From Planctomycetota bacterium (GTDB lineage: Bacteria > Planctomycetota > Planctomycetia > Gemmatales > Gemmataceae), in NCBI GenBank assembly GCA_009920765.1, contig RFZJ01000039.1, positions 1 through 35,633 of the forward strand: a stretch of 35,633 bases of DNA, given 5' to 3'. Of this stretch, positions 23,801 to 32,493 are shown piece after piece (the stretch's first letter is position 1; every line of letters begins with the position of its first letter). The notes under the pieces were generated by a model. The model had not been told where the DNA came from. It made no database searches and was given only the letters and a program-made list of their open reading frames with translations. Position numbers and translations under genes: made by a program.

Positions 23801-24341
23801 AAAGATGATCCGCGAGATAGACCCTCAACTAAAGATCACATTGAATCCAGGAGAAGCTGCAAACGCAGCCACATTTCAAATCCTGCAACCATTTGCAGAT
23901 CTTTGGAATCCCTATAAATTGCATCTTTCCTATGGTCCAAGCGGACGTGACTATCTAAAAAAGCCTTGGATCTGGTATACCACGCCATGCTACCAGGATA
24001 AATCTCCAGGCATAGCAACCGAGATGTACGAGCAGATTCGCTCGGTGTTGCGTCAACCCGCAGACTGCCGTGGCACAGCCTTTTTCGCACCCTATTACCC
24101 TTGGCGAGATCCGTGGGACACGGCTTACGAGCACATCAAAGATGTTTCGGTTTTCGTTCTACCCTCCCGCCATGGCCCTGTTGCAACCCCCGCCTGGGAA
24201 GCCATCCGCGAAGCTGTGCAACACGCCAATCTTGCACGCATGGTCCGCGAAAAGGCCAAGCCCGATGATGCAGCAGCAAAACCACTGTGGGAAACTGGCA
24301 GCGTTGAATCTCTCTGCAATTGGTTGATTGCCCATCCATAG
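20892..24341 (+). CDS. giant secreted glycosidase-like protein (DUF4091-like C-terminus)
   Basis: The protein (1149 residues) has a signal peptide (about 1-27, ending NIQAES). I see several modules: two beta-sandwich, carbohydrate-binding-like segments (about 95-235, with KGMYRLWIRYQGH; about 370-490, with PGKWHLWVQFKN), and a concanavalin-like DUF1080-type segment (about 530-650) with AGCGFFFRDELGLRDNFLDF and RFGFRTGKNTLRIHEFSASG. A further beta domain follows (about 690-870). The C-terminal segment (about 880-1110) includes DDWMMSINDEPTGKTAKELA, FADLWNP and IWYTTPCYQDKSPG, reminiscent of the DUF4091 TIM-barrel glycosidase-like family. It could bind and cleave a complex polysaccharide; catalytic residues cannot be named with confidence. 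Ribosome site AAAGGATAA precedes the ATG. The second PSCyt gene starts 101 bases downstream. Confidence 0.8.
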   Translation: MRPTIAIYTATLFAIFLLGEITNIQAESPPRTSTDLPPIRAWGDALGVDEPQSAFHSIGATMWHMGRNPKRIKSFHEWLKAKGIDEISLLPKGMKAPIDARRMLIEPERALSCGWTATKDSITSRPGHRGPEARLPLKVDRKGMYRLWIRYQGHAKGTAVTSLTLFRKGEETGAPLLYEEFNTKLAIQDGLAWHDFMTDLEAGEYTIVLGHVVRYYHTPTNVPFSEHKIDCLYLTDEIWAEAPTDATLATMRDSTTGLQNNDRPIFSAKDQEKWLLWQVRPGHWETARENEPLFRLSYAFWREEITSLAEREGYNAAPKDPVKTTIPDYREGRRQVIFDPIWNMVGNPFRIKQQTAILENDINTDPSASDADFDWIYPGRFPVVTGQWIREGGGLSADHAATNATAIGRYTVNRPGKWHLWVQFKNINYFEYYSIHASTETGQKASWERTERLYPGGRAAWAKVGELDIPELNMEQESAHRAKAAKGVFIKDGEPVFINRHGEWNRDGNALANKSPDAFLWAACGLLSKEDFQIRSRISLTEKPGAGCGFFFRDELGLRDNFLDFDGTMIGPSIEQGAKNTMMALIQPNEPFDLEITRKASSLSIRINGKEAGNAKLLDQPTRRFGFRTGKNTLRIHEFSASGKLDDGLQMQREINIAILINKYINPRTYRGVYRLFITNDGGYKPEGNITPKPSLARYESQMKNAGGTQETGYVMNLAAGIGSINQTWMPGPEPAQPELAMTMAQDTTQSASLFFRNARNEPVVLNISPGSLTSGQQSYENRIRWRAVGFAPYGDGREEWTPFFLLRRPFLIIPPRSVAQAWLTFDSAAMPPADYSSTIRIEATDLSGKIKFPPRTINTDVRIFGVRVEPRQPILVHGWVNPPPGEEYRIDWFKRFNVWQGPFFSKAEMDKYGLKQQIWCQRGLNEKQIRNVIAEAGSKGLTHDDWMMSINDEPTGKTAKELADYLSIGKMIREIDPQLKITLNPGEAANAATFQILQPFADLWNPYKLHLSYGPSGRDYLKKPWIWYTTPCYQDKSPGIATEMYEQIRSVLRQPADCRGTAFFAPYYPWRDPWDTAYEHIKDVSVFVLPSRHGPVATPAWEAIREAVQHANLARMVREKAKPDDAAAKPLWETGSVESLCNWLIAHP

Positions 24342-24442
24342 TATTGCCAAAATCACTAAAAAGTCATTATTATCCAAGATATTGCGAACTTGTAGAGATA
24401 CAATTTAGATCAACCACCCAGGCCGCAGTTTGGAAGTTCATA

Positions 24443-27046
24443 ATGAAACATACCCTCCTTATCACCCTTCTCTTAACTCTGCTAATGCAGTTGGGATCGC
24501 TACAGGCTATCGAGCCGGCTAGCGCCCGTGAGTTGCCAATGGCTTTCGTTGAAAAACATTGCACAGGGTGCCATGAAGCCAATAACTCAAAGGGTAACTT
24601 CCGGGCTGATATGCTCACCAAGAATCTGGCAGACTCGAAAAACATCAAAGCTTGGGGGCGGGTATTGGCGCGCGTGCAATGCGGCGAAATGCCCCCACCA
24701 AAGAAATCTGTACGGCCCACGGAAGCTGAAACCATGACAGCTCTCGGAGCATTGAAGGTTGCTTTGCATGAGAATGCATTGGTAAGGCTTGGTGAATCAG
24801 GCAGGGTTCGTTTGCGCCGTCTCAACAGGCTTGAATATGAAAACACAGTCCGCGACCTGCTTGACATCGACACACCATTAAGGGATCTCCTACCAGAAGA
24901 CGACTTGCGCGATGGATTCAGCAATCAATCTGCAGCCCTGAGCATTTCCCCTGTGCACATTCAACAATACATGGCAGCTGCTAATCGTGCCTTGGAAGCT
25001 GCTAGCGTTCGCCAAGCACGCCCCGAAACTAAAACTCATAAGTTTTCCTATACTCACGATGCGGAAAAATCATTTCATGGGCATGCGCATAACAAGCTTC
25101 AGTGCAACCTTCGGGGAGAGGACCTGCATTTCTTCCTCGACACTCACATCGAGGTGCCCGCTTACCTGCGTCAGTTCGAGACAATTACACGAGAGAACCC
25201 AGGCAGGTACCGCATCCGCATCACAACTGAAGCGCGTGATACGACAAATGGCGAAGATCTTATTTTTAGTGTCTGGCTAGCCGCTGGTGGTAAGAGGCGG
25301 GAATTACTCGGCCACTTCGATGCGCATCATCGAAAAGAGACAGTCGTAGAACTTACCCGCCCCTTTGAGATTGGTGAGACAATCATTATCGCCCCCTATC
25401 GCATGGCAAAGGTTCGAATCGATGGAGGTTACAGCGTTTACTTGCCCGACAAACCAGAGAAGATTCCCAAGGGCTGGCATGCTATCAATAATCCCAATCC
25501 GCCCATCCCTACAGTGGGACCTGCGATCGTGGTGAAGCCTGTAGAAATAACCGGACCACTTCACGAAAACTGGCCTCCAAGGGGACACCGTCTGCTTTAT
25601 GGTGACGAAACCGAGTTAGCGCCTGCCGCAGAGATTGCCAAAACAATGAAAGTACCCGATTCCATTCTGCGCCCGGTAAAGGGCTATCGGCAAGTCAAGG
25701 ATCCGGTAACGGTCAGGTTGCCTGCCGATAAAACCGAAACTTCCGTTCGCGAGTCCCTAACCCGTTTCATCAGCCGTGCCTTCCGAAGACCGGCTACAGC
25801 CGGTGAGGTCGATCTTTATCAGGCAATGGTTCGAGATCGCCTAGGCAAGGGTGAGTGCCTCGAAGTTGCGCTGAATGCCGCACATTGCGCAGTGCTATGT
25901 TCACCCGATTTTCTATTTCTGATTGAACATGGTGTTAAATTGAACAGCCATGAACTTGCAGCACGACTCTCGTATTTCCTTTGGCGAACTATGCCAGACG
26001 ATGAGTTGCGAAAGATTGCAGAAAAGGGAGATTTGGTAAAGCCTGAAGTCCTGAGGAAGGAAACTGCCCGCTTGATCGCCTCGCCACGCTTTGAAGCTTT
26101 TGTAGGAGATTTTCTTGCTCAGTGGCTCAATCTGCGAGAGATCAACGCAACCACGCCTGACCGTGATCTGTTCCCCGAATATTTCGAAAGCATCCACGAT
26201 GGAAGACAGGACGTTTTTCTGCATGACTCGATCGTGGGAGAAACTCGGGCCTATTTCCGCGATCTTCTGGACCGAGATCTTGGCGCCGCAATGTTAGTTT
26301 CCGCACCTCATGCATACCTCAATCAACGACTGGCCGAGCACTACGAGCTACCACAAGTAAAGGGCGCAGGATTGCGGAAAGTGGATTTGCCCGCTGACAG
26401 CCTGCGTGGCGGTTTGCTCACTCAGGCAAGCATTTTAAAAGTGACCGCCAATGGTGCGAGCACCTCGCCGGTGCTGCGTGGCGCTTGGCTGCTAGAGCGG
26501 ATAGTTGGCACACCTGCGCCGCCTCCACCACCCAATATCGGGTCGATCGAGCCCGATACTCGTGGGGCAACCACCATCCGCGAGCAACTTTCCAAACACC
26601 AATCTGTAGCAACCTGCGCTGGTTGCCATCAGAAAATCGATCCGCCCGGTTTCGTGCTCGAAGCCTTCGATCCCATCGGGCGCTATCGCAATTACTACCG
26701 CACCACCGAGAGTGGCGAAAAACTCAAAGATGCACGTGTCTTTTATGGTGGTCATTATGGCACAGTAAAATATCTCAAAGGGCCGGCAGTAGACACCAAG
26801 AGCCAGCTACCCGATGGCAAGGAAATCGCCGATGTCAACGCCTACAAAGCCGCTCTTGCCTCTAGACCCGAACTACTTGCCCGCAATCTCGTCCATAAGC
26901 TTGCAACTTTCGCAACGGGCGTAAGTGTGGAGGTTGAGGATGAGATCGTTGTCGATGCAATATTGCAAAAATCCAAGGCTTCCGGGTACGGCCTACGAAC
27001 ACTGATTCACGAAGTCATACAGAGTGAATTAATCACCCGGAAATAA
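24443..27046 (+). CDS. PSCyt/DUF1587-DUF1592-DUF1588-DUF1585 cytochrome-like protein (second copy)
   Basis: The protein is 867 residues from ATG 24443, which has GGAAG six bases upstream and begins a signal peptide (KHTLLITLLLTLLMQLG). The longer frame from 24320 overlaps the previous gene and is rejected. The N-terminal cytochrome domain has haem motif CTGCH (40-44). Then come DUF1587 (RRLNRLEYENTVRDLLDID), a sugar-binding-like middle (RYRIRITTEARD), DUF1592 (RFISRAFRRPATAGEVDLY), DUF1588 (GGLLTQASILKVTANGAST; PAPPPPPNIGSIEPD; second haem motif CAGCH, 725-729, followed by QKIDPPGFVLEAFDPIG) and DUF1585. It is a paralogue of the protein at 6110-8716, without the Lys-rich insert. It is followed after 45 bases by its DUF1552 partner. 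Confidence 0.93.
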   Translation: MKHTLLITLLLTLLMQLGSLQAIEPASARELPMAFVEKHCTGCHEANNSKGNFRADMLTKNLADSKNIKAWGRVLARVQCGEMPPPKKSVRPTEAETMTALGALKVALHENALVRLGESGRVRLRRLNRLEYENTVRDLLDIDTPLRDLLPEDDLRDGFSNQSAALSISPVHIQQYMAAANRALEAASVRQARPETKTHKFSYTHDAEKSFHGHAHNKLQCNLRGEDLHFFLDTHIEVPAYLRQFETITRENPGRYRIRITTEARDTTNGEDLIFSVWLAAGGKRRELLGHFDAHHRKETVVELTRPFEIGETIIIAPYRMAKVRIDGGYSVYLPDKPEKIPKGWHAINNPNPPIPTVGPAIVVKPVEITGPLHENWPPRGHRLLYGDETELAPAAEIAKTMKVPDSILRPVKGYRQVKDPVTVRLPADKTETSVRESLTRFISRAFRRPATAGEVDLYQAMVRDRLGKGECLEVALNAAHCAVLCSPDFLFLIEHGVKLNSHELAARLSYFLWRTMPDDELRKIAEKGDLVKPEVLRKETARLIASPRFEAFVGDFLAQWLNLREINATTPDRDLFPEYFESIHDGRQDVFLHDSIVGETRAYFRDLLDRDLGAAMLVSAPHAYLNQRLAEHYELPQVKGAGLRKVDLPADSLRGGLLTQASILKVTANGASTSPVLRGAWLLERIVGTPAPPPPPNIGSIEPDTRGATTIREQLSKHQSVATCAGCHQKIDPPGFVLEAFDPIGRYRNYYRTTESGEKLKDARVFYGGHYGTVKYLKGPAVDTKSQLPDGKEIADVNAYKAALASRPELLARNLVHKLATFATGVSVEVEDEIVVDAILQKSKASGYGLRTLIHEVIQSELITRK

Positions 27047-27091
27047 CATGAATTTCATAAAGACCAACCACTTGCCACTTAAGGAAAACAA

Positions 27092-28405
27092 ATGAAACCA
27101 CTGCCACGCCGACTCTTTCTGAAAAACGCAGGTATCGCAATAGGATTGCCGATGCTGGACTCGATGTTGCCCTCGAGATATCTAAATGCAGCCCCTGTTA
27201 CTCCGCCACGCCGTATGGTCTGCATTGGCGTTCCCTTCGGATTTGATCCCACCGCCTTCATACCAATAAACGCCGGCCGTGATTATACTCTTCCTTCACA
27301 CCTTGCTCATCTTGCGGCACATCGCAACGATTTTACGGTGATCAGTGGCCTGAGCCATCCCAACACCGGTGGTGGCGGGCATAAGGCGGAAGCGGTCATG
27401 CTTACAGGTGCACCCTATCCAGATTATTCCCACAACCTCAAAAACACCATCTCGGTCGATCAGGCTTTTGCCACCCGTTATCGGGGCGAGACTCGCTACG
27501 AAAGCCTAACCCTCACCACGCAAGGCCCATCGCTTTCCGTGACAGCCAATGGCGTTTCAATTCCAGCAATAGACCGGCCTTCAGCAGTTTTTAAAAAGCT
27601 CTTTCTAGCTGCAAGCGCCTCGGAGATGAATGCAGATCTACGCCGCATCGACGAAGGACGGAGCATGCTCGATTTCGTAAGTGACCGAGCCAAAAGCCTC
27701 AACAGCCGGATCAGCAGTGCCGACCGCCTGCGCATCGAGGAATACTTTGAATCCGTGCGTGATGTGGAACGCCAGCTAAAGATGACACGCGAATGGGTAA
27801 ACCGACCCAAGCCAAAGGCAATCGGTGTCGAACCTAAAGACATTGCTGACAACCAGCAGCAAAAGGCAAAGTTTCAACTGATGATTGACATGATCCACCT
27901 CGCATTGATCACGGATTCCACACGTTCAGTGAGCCTTATGACCTTCGGCATGCACCACGATCTTTCCCATCATGGCAAGGAACCGAAAAAGCTTGCAGCC
28001 TGCCGTCAGGTTGAAGTTGAGCTGATCCAGGCTTTTGGTGGCTTGCTCGACAAATTGAAGGCTGCCAAGGAAGGTGGCACATCCCTGCTGGATTCCACCA
28101 TGATTTTGATGACCAGCAATCTTCGTGATGGTAACACGCATTGGACCTACAATCTGCCAACTATTCTGGCCGGTGGTGGCTTCCGCCATGGCCAGCACCT
28201 TGCATTCAATCGTCCTTATCTGGAAGAGGTTAATCAGGAACTCAACCCCACACCGGGAGCCAAGTCCAAAACTGAGAAAAAGATTCCCCTCATGGGTCAG
28301 GATCAGCAGCCACTTTGCAACCTATATACATCCATGCTGAAAAAGGGTGGGGTTGAGATCGAGCGTTTCAGTACCGCTACCGGTCCACTCGAAGGGCTTG
28401 TATAA
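27092..28405 (+). CDS. DUF1552 exported protein (second copy)
   Basis: The protein (437 residues, AAGGA ribosome site) starts with a Tat-like signal, PLPRRLFLKNAGIAIGLPML. The DUF1552 landmarks are present: RRMVCIGVPFGFDPTAF, VISGLSHPNTGGGGHKAEAV, LTGAPYPD, TISVDQAFATRYRGETRYES, SRISSADRLRIEEYFESVRD, DSTRSVSLMTFGMHHDLSHHG and MILMTSNLRDGNTHWTYNLP. It pairs with the PSCyt gene 45 bases upstream, as at 4699-8716. The two DUF1552 proteins are clearly diverged (for example HDLSHHG against HDLLSRAVG), so they are not a recent duplication. Function is unknown; an exported partner of the cytochrome-like protein is the usual assumption. Confidence 0.92.
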   Translation: MKPLPRRLFLKNAGIAIGLPMLDSMLPSRYLNAAPVTPPRRMVCIGVPFGFDPTAFIPINAGRDYTLPSHLAHLAAHRNDFTVISGLSHPNTGGGGHKAEAVMLTGAPYPDYSHNLKNTISVDQAFATRYRGETRYESLTLTTQGPSLSVTANGVSIPAIDRPSAVFKKLFLAASASEMNADLRRIDEGRSMLDFVSDRAKSLNSRISSADRLRIEEYFESVRDVERQLKMTREWVNRPKPKAIGVEPKDIADNQQQKAKFQLMIDMIHLALITDSTRSVSLMTFGMHHDLSHHGKEPKKLAACRQVEVELIQAFGGLLDKLKAAKEGGTSLLDSTMILMTSNLRDGNTHWTYNLPTILAGGGFRHGQHLAFNRPYLEEVNQELNPTPGAKSKTEKKIPLMGQDQQPLCNLYTSMLKKGGVEIERFSTATGPLEGLV

Positions 28406-28463
28406 GGGTATGATTCAACTATTGGAAAAGATCGGTGCAAATCAAGTGTGATCAACATTTGCT

Positions 28464-28883
28464 TTATTGCCTTGGCACAACCCGTCGCAGACAGATGCGA
28501 AAACCATCGCAGGAATCAAAATTAGTCTCACATGCGATTCCCAATCGTACCGCACAGCGGGCCTTACCGGGTTCATCGAAGGTGTTTCCGCCCCGACACA
28601 CAGGACAAGAGACAGTAAGCTTTTCAGGGTTTTCGCAGTAGATCTCTTCCTGTCCACCTTTCGGGTCGAAGTGATCGATCACGAACTCCCAAACACCACC
28701 ACCCATGTCTGCCAAGCCGAAACCGTTCCGATCCTTTTCGCCATCATGGTCTACGGGTGATAAGAACTGAAAACCATCACTCCAAGGTGCCTTCGCCAGA
28801 GGCCAAGTCTTCTTACGGCCAGGAAGAAAATCAATCGCAGAAATGTTCAGACGACCTTCGCCTTGCTCGAGTTGATTGCCCCA
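28464..28883 (-). pseudogene. C-terminal fragment of a SUMF1/FGE-fold gene
   Basis: An open stretch of 139 codons follows directly after a TAA at 28886-28884. It encodes only the C-terminal half of a SUMF1-fold domain: RLNISAIDFLPGRKKTWPLA, PWSDGFQFLSPVDHDGEKDR, NGFGLADMGGGVWEFVIDHF, VSCPVCRGGNTFDEPGKARC and SCDGFRICL. The N-terminal half (signal, MVLIPAG..., YEVT...W) is absent upstream, where the 28884-28920 bases run straight into the end of the next gene. No suitable start codon is visible. I therefore call it a truncated relic left between convergent genes. Expression of a short product cannot be excluded. Confidence 0.65.
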
Positions 28884-28920
28884 TTAGCATCAATGATGAT
28901 TTAGGATCTAAACAACAAGG

Positions 28921-31900
28921 CTATTTGGCTTCAGTAATTGCACTCACATCCTTCAGGCGGATTCGGGATTTCACTGGCTTCATGTGCGTAAGATCAAGCG
29001 ACTGCCGATGAGTCTGCACATACAGACCAACCAGCTTCAGAGGGTAGTCAAGCTTGCCATCACCATTACTTTGCCATTGCCTTAAGCCAGCGCCCGGTTC
29101 AATTTGCCTTGCGGGCGAATCATTGGTAAGGGGGAAAGTAACAAAGCACCAGCCATCAAAATCAATCGCAGATTGGTTCAACCAATCTCCACCATCAAAA
29201 TCATTGGAAGAACGCCAGCGCTCCCCCTTGGCATCTTCAATCTCCCAGAATAATCTCCCCCAACTACTATCACCCTTGACCCAAACGCCTACCGTATGGG
29301 GTTTACCCATGATCGGTAATGGCTGCTTTAAGCGCAATGCAGTGTATTCACCCACAACATTTGGTACTTCACCCTGACGCTGAAGCTCCAGTTCCAAACA
29401 AGGGCCTTTTTCGGAATCGTTGACCTTATAAAGGTTGAAAGCACCGGGCTTACGCAAGGATGTAGTGATTGATTGCTCGGGTGCAAGTTGCCAAAGTGCA
29501 AGATCATCCATGCTGTTGATGACTTCAGTACCTGCGGGTGGCTGATTTTCTGGAAAGGTACGTCGGCCTGCGGTAACCTGCGTTGCAGCAGAAGGGCACA
29601 CAAGATAACTGACTCCGGTGCCAGCGTTAACTTTAAGTCGGCGACCATCTGAATTGCGTTGAGTCTGCCTTCCATAAAATTCGATAATGGTTGCAGTCAT
29701 ATCAGATGGAAATTCAAACTCCAATTCGCATTGCCCGCGGGGTACCCAAAACGCATAGATGCGCTTGCCATTGCGATCGAACTCGAGCACATTGGCACTG
29801 GCAGATCCCGTGGGCATCTGGCGAATAAGTTTTACAGAATCCAAAACATTCGTAAGTGTTGCAAGAGCAACATATGCAGGCTTGGGGTAATGAAGCGGGT
29901 TACGCTGACAAAGGCCACTCGCACCCCATAAAGTATCGTAATAAGAATTTCCCACATCTTCGATACCTGCTGGAGATATGGTTGGAAACCGGTTAGCAAG
30001 CCCGATCATCATATCGCGGGCATACCATTCGGCGTGCCTCTCCGCACCCAGGTCACGCTCAGCCCGTGAAGTAAACTCATAGCAGCCCGTCAAGGGAATA
30101 TCATAACCAAACTTGCGGGCTGTCTCTGCCATAAGCCAAATACCCGCAGTGGTGTGTGGCGAAAGTTTTTCAGGGGCAATGGTCTGACCGGTGGTTTCAC
30201 TACCAAGATAATCAATAAGGTCTCGTGGAAAACCCCTTCGCAGCATAACAGCAACAATACCTAAAGAACCCCCGGAGTTTCCTGCGATGATTTTAAGCTG
30301 CGGAAACTTCGCCCGAATGAACTTCGCTCCCTTCAATCCAAGTTGATAAAGCTGATCCTCACGCTCTTCAAATGCCTTATCCTTGGGCACATATTTGGAT
30401 CCATAAAGCTCGGGGGGATAGGATCCGGGATCGTAGCTTTCATGAAATAAATCAATGTACTGGCAATGAGGGAATCTTTTAAGAAGGTCCCCTATCACTT
30501 TTTCGGCACGTGCTTCGGCTGCAGGCCAGTCTTTGAGATCAACGAGTCGAAAAGGCCAGTTGATCTGGTTAAGGGAAATCTTCCAAGGCGCAAACTCGGC
30601 TTCAGAATCCTTGGTCCAACCCATGGTGGTACGGCGCATGCCCGCCTTGAACAACATCGGGCCCGCTGCCTTGACATCGCGGGTGGTATAATGCACACCA
30701 TTGAACCACCAGGTACCAAACGGGGATTCATAACCTGCAGTGCGCGTATCCTTCCCCAGCAGTGCGAAAGAAGCGTTATGCTGAAGAATATTCTGGCCTG
30801 TTTGGTCGAGCAAAATAACGCGTAGCCCATACCAACCAACATCAGGCATGGCAAGCGGAAGGGTAATATCCGTCTCGGCACCTTTGCTTGTCATTGCAAC
30901 GGTCTTTTCATTCTTGGAAAGAACCTTTCCTTTGATATCCGTGATTTCTGAACACAATGAATAGCTTCCTGGTACCAGCGCCCTCAGGGAAAATGTGGTC
31001 TCGGGAGTTTCATCGTTATGAAAAATATTGCCTGCTTGCGACTGCTTGAGCCTAACTTCCACTGGTAGCTTTTCCAAGGTCGCACCAAAAACATGAACAG
31101 CACTGGTCAGGGAAGGCACGGGCTTACGGCGCTTGTCGCGTTGTACTTCAAGGCCACCACATCGACCCAGAAACTCGAAATCAAGGTAAGGCCCAACCTT
31201 CATCGCAGCATAGGAGTCCTGGGTATCTGCAAGTAAATCAAGGATGTCGCCTGATTTTAAATCCACCCGCACAAGATACAGGGGCGTGGTGATTGTCTTC
31301 CCGTTGGCAATAGGGTATGAAACGGTGCCCACCTGCTTGATGCCTTCGCTTGGTTGCGCTCCATTGCGCGGAAATGTAATACTCGTATCTGCCATCGCCC
31401 CGCCTCTGCCTGAAATGGCAAAGCGTGTAAGGCGGGTTGTCAGCACGGGGTCTTTGTTTAAATCTGGCTCCACTGCACACAGCACCCATGCACATTTATA
31501 AAAAGCCTGGGGAACCGAGAAGTGCAATGATTCAGGCATACCATCCAAGGCTGTGCGTGATGTATTTTCATCTGTCTCAAGGAAGCGCGTTCCCTGCATC
31601 TCCTTTGCCTTGCCTACATCTGCATTTTTACCACCCTCAACCACCATCATTGGCACGGAATTAATCTGCTGTATTCCAGGCTTTAGGGAAATAGCTGCTT
31701 TATCCATTACCCCCGGGTGAGCTATGTACTTCACATCCAAAGGTAAAAACCTGCTGGGTTCAAGAGTGAACGATCGAGCAGCACGAACTGCACCGCCCTG
31801 CTCCATTTGCAAAGTTACATCAACAAGCCCGCCCTCGCCATTGATACGACCACAATAACGCCCCTGCATCCATACCTCCGCCCCTGCATTATCCGCACGG

Positions 31901-32334
31901 ACTTCGAGATGCACCCAACATTGGGATGCGGGTTGCAGTGTCTGCCATACTTTTGCCAATCCAATTCCCTGCGCCTCGGTATACCTTGTAAGATAAGGCC
32001 GGCTATGGAGACGATACTTTAAGCCTGCGCCTTGAAAATCAATATACCCATCTGGCATGGATTCTTTTTCTATACTCTTCTTCCCTGCTTTCTCTACCTG
32101 ACGTGATAACAGATCGGCCTTCACCACACCAAGCAAGGCTTGACTCTTTCCATCTGCAAACTTGAATATCAGCCCAACCTTACCCACTGGGCCAACTTGA
32201 AATTCCACTTCCATTGCATTGGCTTTTCCAAGCGTAACCAAATGAGCTTTACGATCAGCCACTGGCTCCGCTGCTTGGAAAATCACCAGTGGGGCCAGAA
32301 GAAACGCAACAAGAATAAAAAGAGAGTATTTCAT
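28921..32334 (-). CDS. giant secreted glycosidase-like protein with C-terminal carbohydrate-binding-like module
   Basis: The protein (1137 residues from ATG 32334) has a signal peptide (MKYSLFILVAFLLAPLVIFQA). The longer frame from 32412 runs through a gene remnant and is rejected. The N-terminal 500 residues are beta-rich. A barrel-like region at about 520-860 has FGTWWFNGVHYTTRDVKAAG, KAGMRRTTMGWTKDSE, QYIDLFHESYDPGSYPPELY, KLKIIAGNSGG-type strands and IPLTGCYEFTSRAERDLG. The Glu in LFHES and in CYEFTS are candidate acid/nucleophile residues, as in GH-A clan or GH39-like enzymes (inference). The last 180 residues form a separate sandwich-like module (MGKPHTVGVWVKGDSSWGRL). I cannot assign a defined family. 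Neighbouring esterases suggest a shared polysaccharide substrate. Confidence 0.75.
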   Translation of the reverse strand: MKYSLFILVAFLLAPLVIFQAAEPVADRKAHLVTLGKANAMEVEFQVGPVGKVGLIFKFADGKSQALLGVVKADLLSRQVEKAGKKSIEKESMPDGYIDFQGAGLKYRLHSRPYLTRYTEAQGIGLAKVWQTLQPASQCWVHLEVRADNAGAEVWMQGRYCGRINGEGGLVDVTLQMEQGGAVRAARSFTLEPSRFLPLDVKYIAHPGVMDKAAISLKPGIQQINSVPMMVVEGGKNADVGKAKEMQGTRFLETDENTSRTALDGMPESLHFSVPQAFYKCAWVLCAVEPDLNKDPVLTTRLTRFAISGRGGAMADTSITFPRNGAQPSEGIKQVGTVSYPIANGKTITTPLYLVRVDLKSGDILDLLADTQDSYAAMKVGPYLDFEFLGRCGGLEVQRDKRRKPVPSLTSAVHVFGATLEKLPVEVRLKQSQAGNIFHNDETPETTFSLRALVPGSYSLCSEITDIKGKVLSKNEKTVAMTSKGAETDITLPLAMPDVGWYGLRVILLDQTGQNILQHNASFALLGKDTRTAGYESPFGTWWFNGVHYTTRDVKAAGPMLFKAGMRRTTMGWTKDSEAEFAPWKISLNQINWPFRLVDLKDWPAAEARAEKVIGDLLKRFPHCQYIDLFHESYDPGSYPPELYGSKYVPKDKAFEEREDQLYQLGLKGAKFIRAKFPQLKIIAGNSGGSLGIVAVMLRRGFPRDLIDYLGSETTGQTIAPEKLSPHTTAGIWLMAETARKFGYDIPLTGCYEFTSRAERDLGAERHAEWYARDMMIGLANRFPTISPAGIEDVGNSYYDTLWGASGLCQRNPLHYPKPAYVALATLTNVLDSVKLIRQMPTGSASANVLEFDRNGKRIYAFWVPRGQCELEFEFPSDMTATIIEFYGRQTQRNSDGRRLKVNAGTGVSYLVCPSAATQVTAGRRTFPENQPPAGTEVINSMDDLALWQLAPEQSITTSLRKPGAFNLYKVNDSEKGPCLELELQRQGEVPNVVGEYTALRLKQPLPIMGKPHTVGVWVKGDSSWGRLFWEIEDAKGERWRSSNDFDGGDWLNQSAIDFDGWCFVTFPLTNDSPARQIEPGAGLRQWQSNGDGKLDYPLKLVGLYVQTHRQSLDLTHMKPVKSRIRLKDVSAITEAK

Positions 32335-32395
32335 TTGAATCCCATCAAAATATTTAATTTGTGGTGTTAAATCAATTACTGGTGAATCACAAACC

Positions 32396-32482
32396 TCACC
32401 AAGCCTTACCATCCAACTTTACCTTCTTGCAATCTTTCAAAGTGGCTCCAATGGGGCAGATGCTTTACTGGGCCTCTGATTG
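32396..32482 (-). pseudogene. relic of the C-terminal module of an esterase paralogue
   Basis: The bases read SICPIGATLKDCKKVKLDGK-AW then TGA. They match SISPSGTSLKNGKKVKVDGK-AW in the 660-residue esterase at 33410-35392 (coding bases about 33548-33632), at about 75-80 percent nucleotide identity. A TAA lies directly before the Ser codon, and similarity continues for about 20 bases upstream of it. It is a decayed fragment of a lost paralogue or partial duplication, located between the stop codon at 32494 and the 1137-residue gene. Confidence 0.6.
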
Positions 32483-32493
32483 CAGGTAGGCCC

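Noticed and set aside
24320..24442. Extended N-terminus of the second PSCyt protein
   Set aside because: It would overlap the preceding gene and place 41 polar residues before a good signal peptide; ATG 24443 has a proper ribosome site.
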